A DNA stretch of 64,000 bases, taken from NCBI GenBank assembly GCA_018105865.1, contig CM030869.1, forward strand, positions 7,505,525-7,569,524, in the 5' to 3' direction. Of the stretch, positions 50,201 through 62,200 are shown piece by piece. Under the pieces are notes generated by a model. The model had not been told where the DNA came from and did not search any database. It saw only the letters and a program-made list of their open reading frames with translations. The first letter of the stretch is position 1. Each line of letters opens with the position of its first letter. Made by a program: the position numbers and the translations under genes. This stretch comes from Metaphire vulgaris. Lineage: Eukaryota > Annelida > Clitellata > Crassiclitellata > Megascolecidae.

Positions 50201-53200
50201 CGGAAAATGTGAATCTATGTCACTTCAAAAATTACTTACATATACCAAAGACTTGCACCATTCCGCCGACCATAAACTGTCAAGACGCTTCAAGCAGCGC
50301 TAACAAACTATACAATCAGTGGCGCAGCGTGCACCCGTGCCACCCATGGCTCATGGAAAAAATGCTGCCCCCAATTTGCTTTTATTATACCCGACAAGCA
50401 AAAAAAGGCCATCACAGCTGAATTTGCCGCCCCTTCTACATTTTGCCGCCCCCTTCGCCAAAACTCCTCAACAACCCCCACAAGCAAAGCAGGTCGCTTC
50501 CTAAATTTGCTGGCCCCGTCATATGTGCCCCCATGGCTAAAGCCATAGTATCCATTGGGACGCTACGCCTCTGTATACAATACCATACTATAATTTACCA
50601 CTGACCTGACTTATGAGGCAACAGATCAAAGCGCATCAGGTTAGACGGTGGACGATTGGGCTGCGGAAGAAGATCCGGAGATGGAACACAGGAAGGAACT
50701 GGATCGGACAGTAGATCTGCGGCAGACAAAGCGCTCGGCATTGTCATCACCAGCTCTTGGTCATCGATTGTCAATAAGGCGCCTACAAACGTGATGTATA
50801 TAATTGAAACAATTCGAACAGTGGTTCTTAACCGGGGGTACCCATACCGCTTAGGGGCACTTGAAGGACGCTGTGGGAACATGGGCGCACACAGAAATTT
50901 TTCCAGGAGGGGCAAAAACACAATGGTCACTGTTATGGCACATACATTTTTCCAGGAAGGGGCAAAACACAATTTAATACAATAATTGTCACAGTTAATA
51001 TTTTAGCAAGGTTTTCAAATTTCAATGTGAAATATTGGTATTTGCATTTTCCAGGGGGAGGCAAGTGCCCCCTCTTGCCCTAATGTACGGGCACCCACGT
51101 GTGAGGATACTGTTTTAAAGATTTTTACTTCAATGTACTCAGTACACTGTACATATAATGTGGGAATTTTTTATTAAATTAGAAAATATATAAGAAAATC
51201 CCACTTTCTGGCACATGCACAATCTGTGACATATGTAAGTTGCAGTTTGTCCTCAGATAAGGTAGGCTGGTAGGGGGTAATTCGTCTTCTTATACTTGTT
51301 TCCGGGGTAGGTAATCATAAGAAGGCTAAGAACCATTGAATTAGAAGAATAAGAAAAAGGCAACATACGTCCAGATTTTCCCACAAATTTCTTTTAATAT
51401 CCGCACTTATCCTAACACCAAAAGAGTTGTCCTGCAGTCAAAAAATAGAATTTAAACAATTAAATCAACACCAACCTTTGGGACCAGCATATCCTGAGTC
51501 TGAAGATGGACTGTCTGACTTCCCTGAGTTCTTAGATGCTGTACTGACAGAAAGATTCCCTGCCGATTCAATTGTTGGTGAGCAGTGAACCAGTTTTTCT
51601 AAAAATAACATAATTCATAAAAGCCTGCACCGTTAAATCAAGCATATAAAATCAGCACAGATCAAAACTCAAATTATTCATCTAAAATCAAGAAATAAGG
51701 CATAGTATTTGTGCGGTGATGAAACTTTCTCATGTCTCCTTAATCATAAATGATAAAAATTTAATATTTCAAGTTTATTTATATAATATTAAAGAGTACA
51801 ATGCTGATTTTAAAGCTTCTCTGCGCATTTCAAAACCGTGTCCGCCACATAAAGCCATTCTCCTCAATCAGTTAACATAACAACTCCACATGCATTACAT
51901 TACAACCAATGCAAATTTCACCATCCAAAATCTTCTTATATATAAACCTTACCAAAACAGAGTATTATGCTTAAAACAAAGAAAAAATGCAGCAGTAAAT
52001 GGAAGCAACACAAATAAAACCCTTATAGTAACCACAATAATAACAGCGTAATTTCCAGTGGTATAGGAGGCCAAGTAACCTGTGTGAAAACCACTATAAT
52101 TACTCTCAACACTTAATAACCCAGTTTTCCTAGATAACTTCTGAATCCAACTATTGTTTCAACTGTTACTGCTGTTTCACCCAAACTGCTCCATAAATCC
52201 ACTAACCTAGCACTGAAAATTTCTTCCCCTGCTCCCACCCTTTTCTCATAGAATTTGCATATGTGACCCCATGTGCTGCTATATTAGTGTGCAAATGTAA
52301 AGAATATCTCAGGTTACACAACTACAACCATAGGCATAGGCAGAAAGATAATTATGTATACAGTTAGTAAAGTTTAACATATATTGCATTTGCAAACACC
52401 CGTAAAGAATCTTAAACTTAGCATGATTTAAAGTGGCTTAGAAGGCATTACTGCCCGTGTGAAAGCCACTAGGGGCACTAACGGGGCTTGAACCCGCTCC
52501 GTCAACCCGACGCTCCAGCGCGTAACCCACTCTGGCATCTTCCGTCCCCTACTCAATGCAATATTAAAATCATATAAATTTTGACCCCTTAACAGGGTGC
52601 CCCGAGTAACGCTCGTCCATTTTACATTGAGTTACAAATAGTTGCCCAGTTAAGAGGTTAATACAACCAATCATACTGAACTGACACAACCTCTGAATTG
52701 CTTCATCAGCTGAAGGACATGCCGACTTCCTTTACCCTTAAGCGCCACAACGTGTGGAACTGCCTGAAGCAGAGCCAGGACATTCGGAAAGCCATAGGAA
52801 GCAGGCGATAGCTTCACGCCGTAGTGCTGGCTGTAGTTTCTTTCAAACTGATTCATGTGTAGTTGGCCACTCGACATGAACAATAGCGTACGAATGTCGC
52901 GGGCAAACATCTGCAGGGGGGTCAGTTTTACAAGTCTTTTCTCTTCAGACACTGAAACCTATCCATTCAACATAGTATAAAATTCATTAATACGAGTACA
53001 GATAATACGGAAAAATAACATTGTCCAGACAAGGCCCGACCAATGCATTATTTCTTGGATTTGGCTCTGTTACAACTTAACTAAAAACTCGTTTAGAAAC
53101 GGTATAAACAATTTGGAGAAACTTAACTTGCTACTTTTAACAGTTTTACTTTTCCACAAGTTAAACAGCATTTACCGCTAGATTATAACCACTTTCCATT

Positions 53201-56200
53201 CACAAATTTGCTTTTCATCACAAAAGATTTTCATGCCCACTTTTTATCAGAACCAATTTTCTATGCCTCTTGAACAACTGCAGATGCCATGTAAACACTA
53301 ATCATTAGTAATCAATCAATCACTAGTGATTTGATTAGACATACTTTTGACTGAATGGCCATTACCCAGTTGCCAGTGGTCATGTGATGTATTGGTGGGT
53401 CACATACATTGGAACACACCAAATGAAATTAACAAGAAGTCATTTCATACAATTAACAAACAAGTTCATTAGACACAGCCAATAAACTCACTTCAACTAT
53501 GCCCTGAAGGTCGGAGGTCAACGAGTTTACGTCTAAGCTGCCGCCAAAATGCTGCTGGTAGAGATCCATAAGTCGTTCAAGCAAGACGCTACCCTCGGTA
53601 AGATCCATAAGAACCAGCAAAACATTACGAACCAACAGCTGCATCTCAGTACGATCGACCAGACAGACAAACGAGCGACCATCCTCTACCAGTACCTACG
53701 ATTTACAATAATGTAAAACTGAAATATAAAAAATTATAAAACAAAACTAATTTATTCTTCCTCCTCCTCCTCCTTCTTCTCCACCCTCATGGATTCATAA
53801 TGCGATGTCGCAACAGTTTTCTGTCTGTGGTGTTGCAGTTGACTTCACTCACATTGGGAGATACTTAACTCGTATTAACTCAAGTATTGGAGATACTTAA
53901 CTTGTATTAACTCAAGTATTCCTGTATGCTGTCTATTCATCTTTTGTATTGTCAGCCTCTACTTCAAGAGTCTGGCATGTAGCAGTGCATAGTTCTGACA
54001 TGCAAACGGATTGCTTCCATTTGCAACGTATTATTGAACCCACTAAGTCTTCGTTTTGAATAACCTCATTTAGGGAATGACTGGAAACCGCTCCCGACAT
54101 TCGCTCCAGCCGGATAGTGTGGTATTCGGCACTATCCGGATTTGCAGAATATCATAAATGATTGTTGATTTTTATATTGATTTTTGGTTTGCTGTTTAAT
54201 TTCTGTGATTGATTAAATTTAACTTTATTACGATTCTCTTTAACTTTCAACTTTGAAGCTGCAAACTTGCAATTGTGATTTTAAAACTTTTAAAGAAATT
54301 TTCTGCTAATTTTAGCACATTTTAGCCTAATGAGTCTTCTTTACTTTACAGTTTACAAGAATGTCGTTTATATTCGTGATATTTGCTCCGGATTCGGATC
54401 CAAATCCAGCAAATATTGGCCCAAAATATCTGAACCTGGTATCCGGTGGAAAAGATACATCGGGTCATTTCCTAACCTCAGCAACCAGTTCCAATACATG
54501 TACTCTTGTCTGATGCCAATATTATGGCTGTTGTTGTGAGATCCTCTTCCAAGCTATTATTTACTTACTTATTAATGTGAATTTGGTGCATGCTCAGTGG
54601 GCGTAAAAAGCTTCCGGTTAATTTTTGGCTGTTGAAACTAAGTTGAGAATTAAAACTCTTAAAATCTGATGCTAAAATACCCATTATGCGGCAAGCCCTT
54701 TACACTGTGTAGGCAAATTTTCTGCAAGTCAGTGACATAAAACAACAATTCATCAAAGTGTATTGCATGACAGCAATGCAGTTTGTTCTAGGCACAGCAA
54801 GCCTTCGGAATTTGACTTCAATTTCTGAATTATTAAAAGACGCAGAGAACAGAATTTACAACAACTGTATACAGAAATCCCGTCACTAAAATTATATTCT
54901 CTGTTTTCACGAGGCACGGAAAACAGCGTAGCGAAGACAAACCTCGGCAACTGAAGGAATTTTTCTGATGAGATTCACGACCGATTTGACATCAAAGTCG
55001 CCGAGCTGCAGCGTTTGACCAAACGCCTTCAGGTAAGCAGCGTGGAAGTCGGAAACGGCAATCCGGTTGCGTGGACAAGAGTGCAGCAATGAAACTACTT
55101 GATCTTCCATGATGCGAACCAACTCCTGCTCCGTCAGACACAGAATCTTCTCATCGTGCCGATCATGAACCTGAACAACAAAGCCCAAAAATAATTACAC
55201 ACACGTGAAAACTTATTCCTACCCAGTGGCAGCTCCACAGGGGGGGCCTGTGCCCCCCTATTGAGCACCTGGCCCCCCCAGTGATCCCCCTCTTGGGACC
55301 CTATACTTAATACTACATACCTAACAACAAATGGTTGGCCCCATGATTAGAAGTTGCCACCTTAACGGCCCTCCCACTTGCCAAATCCTGGAGCTGCCAC
55401 TGTTCCTACCACAGGAAATCAGCGATTTGCTAAAATCCAAAAATTTACAGCAACAACCAATTTATGTGTAAAATAATATGATGCAACAAATTGCAAGAAT
55501 GTGTAGTTCTGTAATTTAGTCTGTAACCGTTGAGCATGATATTACATGATATTTGATATTTTAATGATACATGATATTTGAATGTTAAATATGTACAGCG
55601 CCCTTGACTTTGGTAGACACCATGTGTACGGCGCTATATAAATTGTCTAAATAATAATAATAATAATTACCCCTTTCGCTCATCATTTTAACCTATTGGT
55701 TATAAAGATCGCCGAAGTCAAAGAGTTAGAGCGAGCATGTCATGTACCTTAACGATGTCCGGTATTGCTTCAAACAGTTCAATAAGTTTTGTGAATCCAT
55801 AATCCGCCACTCTGCATTGTTTGCCAAAGTGATGGTGGTAAGCAGGAATGAACTTGCTGAACGACATGCGACACCGGGGACTGTGACGCAGCAGGTCGAC
55901 CGCTTCTCTGGCAAACTGCTTCGTCTTCTCCATCTCTTCCTGAGTTTGCTCTATGAACATGCCATCAAAATAAGGTCAAGAGTGTGATACCACCAATAAA
56001 AAGTAAGCAAAGTTTTCCCATGCCCGGATTCGAACGTTGGGACCGGTGCTGATCTCCAGTCACTTACACATACAGCGACACGGGTGGCATACACCATCAA
56101 CCTAGAGTAGGTTGTCAGCCAAACGTCTAGGCCCGCGCTTTACTTCACAGCAAACGCTGCTCCTCAATTTGATGTTCCAACCGCCCTCTAGCGAGTAAGG

Positions 56201-59200
56201 CTGAGTCGACCTTAGAGGCTCCTACAGGAGTTGAACCCGTTCCATCAGAGTGCCTGCCCAGTGTGTAACCGCTTCTGCCACCTTCCCACCTGCCCCCAAC
56301 ACCATCAATAAAAAAATTAAATCTAAAAAAATGAAGTCAATGAAGATTTCAGTCTGGAACTCCAAATTAAGAATTTTCTTAATTGATGCCAAAACTTGTC
56401 TAAGGTTAAAAAAAAAGCTACAAGACAACACGGTTTCTCCAATCTTGAGACTCTTAATACAAAAAAAATAAGAATAATTCTGCACGACAGCGGCCAAACT
56501 AATCTGGAATTCATTCTGTGCTGGATAAGAAAACCCACAAGCACAAAAAAAACAAAAAACACAAAGATAGTGCTTCTGACCTTATCAGTTTTAGCTGTTA
56601 GAACAAAATAACCAGTAAAAATATTAAAGGCAGAACAAGAAAGCCTACCATCTAATGCAGAGTAATACAGTTGCATTGAAAAGCATATAAGTTGTAATGT
56701 AATGTAATGTAATGTAATGTAATGTAATGTAATGTAATGTAATGTAATGTGGAATTTGTATAAGTTATGGCAAAGGTACAGCTATGATCACTTGATGAGG
56801 AACCTCAGGCCACAGAAACGATTTCTGAGTGGACAGGCAATCATTAAATTCTTATACCGGTATATAATCAAAGACAATTTTAGTTAAATAAGTATGTACA
56901 TTTGCAGTAATGACTGCATTGCAAGTGTGTTTCTGCAGTTACCTCTTTTTGGCAAGGCAATTATCATGTCCACTCCTGTCCCAGATATCTGTCAAAGGCA
57001 AACATTTTGTTGGTTGCACAATAATTGTTAATATATAAACATGTATCGAAGAATTGTATATACAGGGTGGCGCAAAAAACCGGACTAGTCACATTTAGAT
57101 TTGCATTTAATATAGTCCTGTTTTTTGTGCCACCCTGTACAATGCCGTGCAAAAGCCTGGAATAACTAACTCTTTTTTGCAATAATTGTTGCAATTATTC
57201 TGAATTACTGTTTGATTTGAGAAAGAGCAGAAAAAGAACAGAAGACAATATATAGAAAAGAAATATAAATAGAAGACAACCAAATTTAAAAACAGAAGAT
57301 GATTCAAACTTTTGCACATGACTGAAAATTCTGTTTTCATACAATTAAGTCATAACATCACCACAACTTTAAAATCATTGGCATAGCTATTGGGAGGGGG
57401 CAGCCAGCCCATGTGCTCATATTTTGAATGGGATCAATTGTGGGATTTGTGCAGACCTCGAGAAATTTCTCAAGAAGGTGGCAGGTAGGATCAACTGGAG
57501 CAGAATCAATGTGCCAAGAACACTTCAGCACCCTTGTCGTAGGCCTTAGCCTAGTGCACAGCACTATAGAAGTTGTTGTTAAATAAATAAATAAACTTCT
57601 TTTTGCTTGTAGTCTTTTTTAACCTCAAAATGTTAAGTGCCCTCCCTTTTTCCAGAACCCCACTAAACCACAGTTTAAAATAATAATTAAAGAAGCATAC
57701 AGTAAATGACGACTCTGGTAATTCGCCAACAAGGTCCTCAAGAAAACAAACGCCGTATTCCGTGACGTCAAAGGTACGCCCAACAACTTTATCTAAATTG
57801 AATCAAAACACTAAATAACAGCATAAAAATCAACAACAAAATTAAGTAATGTGCAAACGCTATTAGCCATAAGCCTTTAAGTTTAGCTGAACATATATAT
57901 ACTTAACGAAATTGTCTGATTGTTTGGAAATTGTAAATGCCCAATTTTTATGTAGTGCTTCAATAACAAAGCATGGGACATCAGCCTAAAGGGCAATGTA
58001 TGCGTCTTATAAAGTTGACCTCACACTGGTGGACATAGAAGTGCACAAAATACATTAACTTCAATACCCAGTAGCAAACCCAGGTAGACAGTTCATCTCA
58101 GAAAAGAGCAGATGCTTTACCAAGTGAGCCACATAGACAGTAAATGTCTGACAAACCATTTATAACTAAAAATACTTATCCACAATTCCAAAGCCTTTCT
58201 AATAATATTAATAATAATTATATTATAAGAATAACAAATACAATATTACACAATAATAAACCCAAAACATTAGTTAAGCATATTTGTTTTAAGAAATTTA
58301 ACACAGGAAGTTAGCAGAGTGGTAACAACACTGGACGATGGAGCAGAAAGTTGCGGGTTCAATCCCTGCAGGAGCCCTAATGTTGACTCAGCCTTACTCA
58401 CTAGAGGGTGGTGGTAAACTGAGGAGCAGTGTTAAGCTGCGATGGTAAAACGTGGGTCAGAGGAAAGTAATGGCAACCTCCCACAGATTAATGGCTTATA
58501 CCACCTACGTTGCCTATTGCCTAGACTGGAGATAAGTGCTTGAACCCAACGTTCGGACTCGATTTCGGGACCAACCTTCACCTTTTAACATAATAGTAAT
58601 TAATATACATCAAGAAAAAGAATAAAAACTGAGGTTCATACTGTAAACTGCTGGAAGTTCAACAACACTGATCTGTTTGCTTGACAGCGATTTGAGAATG
58701 CGCAAAAGGTCGACAGTGAACCTCTTCATCTGAGCCTTGTGAGTCAGCATTACATATTTCTGACAGCCATATCCAATTACCTGACAGAAAGACATGTATT
58801 CATTGAATCAATACTTTAATTCCAGTAATAGCTCCTAGGTCTTTAGAAATAAACCTGATATCTCACCACTCATTCAAAAGCAAACACAGTGTTATTGCTC
58901 AAGTTATAAGCATATTTTCAATGGCAAAGGTGAAAAAAATCTGAAAAATTCACATGCTAAACACTTCTTGGCAAGTGCTAAATTTTCAGGCTACATTAGA
59001 TTACCTAAACAGATATGCCAAAATGTTGGAATATATATCATACATAAAAGTATGTAGGATTTATACCATGCATACAATATATGTGGGATTAAAAAATTTG
59101 AAAATATTTCAAATCAAAATTCAATAACTGAACAGCATATCTCAGAATCAAAACATGAATTGCTGAGTGAGCATTCAACAAAAATCTGTTTTTAAAACTC

Positions 59201-62200
59201 TTTTAAGGTGGAAGTCGACAATAGTCAACATCAACACCATAGTGTTGAAATAATTTCGCATCAAAAGAGTTAATAGTGTTTATCAGCAGATTCTGCACGT
59301 TATTCAAAAAGAATAAAATCTCCTTAAAACATCATATTTTTTTCAGCATTTTTAACACTATTTAGAACTTTTATTCAAGAAGTCATAACTATACAAGTCA
59401 CGAGCTTTGATATTTGCTATTTTACATTCAAATATAAATTCAAATTTATACACAGTTTGCATCGTCATATATTCTTTAATAACACTGACAAAACTTGGTA
59501 CAGTACAACCACCTTTTTGTAGAAATTATAAAATTATTTAAAAATCTAAATGAGAGTGAAGCCTAATCAAACGAGTTTCATGTACTGGTGATTGCTGGTA
59601 TCATTCTGAAAATCAGTGAAATGTTACAGCAATTGCACTCAAACAGTCTTCAATTACTAACACTTGATGTCTCAATTTCAACACACTGTACCTCAAAAGG
59701 TGCGGAAAGTTAGGAGAGCAGTAACAATGCTGGACGATACAGCGGAAGGTCGTGGGTTCAATACCCACAGGAGCCCAAGGTCGACTCAGTCTCACTCGCT
59801 AGAGGGCGGTGGCAAAATTAGCAGCATTAAGCTGTGAGGTAAAACATGGGTCTGGGGAAAGTAATGGCAACCTACCCTAAATTAATGACTTATACCCCCT
59901 TACTTACTTATTTAGCCTACCCCAGGCTTATACCACCTATGTCGCTGATTGCCTAGACCGGAGATAAGCGCCGGAACCCAACGCTCGGACTCAAGTACGG
60001 TACCTGCCTTTACCTTTTTGCGTACCTCAAAAATAAACTAGACTATCAGAATAAATGAGGATTGAAGAAAAACTAACCTGAGCCACATTTGGAACCGTTT
60101 CAAAGAGCTCCATGAGCTTGGTGCACCCGTAGTCAGCCACGCGCAGCTGACGACCAAAGTGACGATGATAAGCCGGTATAAATTTGCTGAAAGGCACGCG
60201 ACACTGTGAGCAGTTCCTAAGCAAATCGACCACTTCGTGAGCAAACTGGGATATCTGGTGACCATTTCCTGGACTACTGCAACTCTGTCGAAAGCCATCT
60301 AAAATGACACAGCTGAATCAGTGGCAGCTCCACCGGGGGTCTATTGAGTGCCTGTCCTCCCCCAGTGGCCCCCCTGTTGGGACCTATACTTAATGATACA
60401 CACATTAAACAACAAATGGTTGGCCCCCCATGATTAGAAGTTGCCACCCCAACGGGCCCCCCACTTGCCAAATCCTGGAGCCGCCACTGAGCTGAATTGC
60501 ACAAAAAATATTAGGTTCTTTCCCGTTATCCGGACCCCAGTAGAGGGATGGTGTAATTGGTGTTAGGGTTAGAGTTAGGGTTAGAGTTAGGGTTATGGTT
60601 AGGGTCAGGTTGAAAAGTCATTACACTTCACTGGGGTTCAGATAACAGGAAAGTACCAAATATTATTATAATTTACCAAACTGGCACAAGTTTATTTCAA
60701 AAAAGATCTTGTCAGCTACCATAGTATAATCAAACTCTCTTAGAAATTTAAGTGACAGCCTGGAGATGCATGTCTCCATTAACATTATCGATGCTGATGT
60801 TCTCAGTTCCTCTTTATACCATTATGTCACACCTCCTCCAGTCGCTGCAACTAATGATTCCATCAGGGATAAGAGGGTGAGTGTGACATAACGGTGTCAC
60901 ACCCCCTCTGGGCGCTGCAACTAAAGATTCTATCCTTAGTTGCAGCGTACGGAACGGGAGTGTAACATAGCGGTCATGTTTCCACCGGGTACCCGCACCC
61001 AATTTTACTGCCCAGACAATAGGCAGCCAATGGGTACCCGGGTTCCCGTTGACATCCTTAGTCTTAGATTAATTTCAGAGCAGTTCGGATCAGAAAGATT
61101 TCTATTACAAATTCACATAATAAGATGTTGTTCTTAAAGTCTTCAGACTCCTTTTAAACGCAGAAAATCAGAGCATACCTTTGCAAGGCGAAGATCTATT
61201 TTCAGCCCACTGAACGCTCTTAATTCCACCTTCGGAGAGGCTTATTTGAACACCTGGGACGCAGGTGATCAGGTGCTCCAAAGGTATGCCGCCATCTGCC
61301 ACAGACTTCAGTACACCGAATTCAGCAGAGAAACAGCTTGAAAAACTGTACAAAATAGAGCAGTCCGTGTTAACCCTTTTACCACGGCAAGTCATTTTAG
61401 CCGATAAGCTATATATAGGTGTATATAGCCTATCGCAATGGAAGCTATGGTTCAAAGGGTTAACCCATCACCATATTGTCCCATCACCATAAACCCATTA
61501 CCATATTGTGCAATGCTTGAAAATCATGAGATTCAGAAGAAATTTTGCATTTACATGAATTAAAAATATAAAATTAAATTTGGAAGAAATCACGAAACTC
61601 TTTTGCAGTTGAAAGCAAAACCCAAATAAAATACTCTTCTATAATAAACAGCCAAGAAGTGCAAAAATCTAACAAAGGAAGATTCAAATAAAATCCATCA
61701 CCTTACTAGCGGGAGAGTTCCATCGTGCGACTGCAACAGCTTATGTACCTGAGCTGAGAAAGTACGAAGCTGAAGAATAACGTGCGGCAGGTCGTACATG
61801 TCAACCGAATTGGCAGAATTTGATGCAGCGCGGCACTGGTGCAGGTGACAAACTGATGACTCGAGATGTTTAGGCGCATTTTCTTCGATAAACCTAGTGG
61901 TCGCAACTGCGCCGTCTTTTGGAACCGACAGAAGAACGACCGTTCTTCCGGTGCCTTCCTGCTCGGTTATGTCCACCGTGTCCTTCATCTGATACAGCTC
62001 CGACACGCTTATCCTGCGCTGGAACCGTTTCTCAAACAGCTCGATGAACTGGAAGAGAGGAAGCTGCCGACCGGAAACCTCCTGGAGCAGGCCCACCACC
62101 TCGGCTCGGATGCTGGCGACCGTCAGCGGCGACTCGCTGCTCACGAGCGACACGTGGATCCGCTTGTAACCGATCTTCTTCCTGTGGAGGTGAGAAATGG

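Noticed and set aside
56222..56676. Minus-strand frames of 91-117 codons within the MARF1 intron
   Set aside because: They overlap the SINE and AT-rich DNA, lack family motifs, and would break the phase between the micro-exon and LOTUS 5 exon.
58308..58385. A tRNA gene
   Set aside because: A- and B-box-like sequences are present but the cloverleaf is not closed and the same head recurs with a SINE body in several places.
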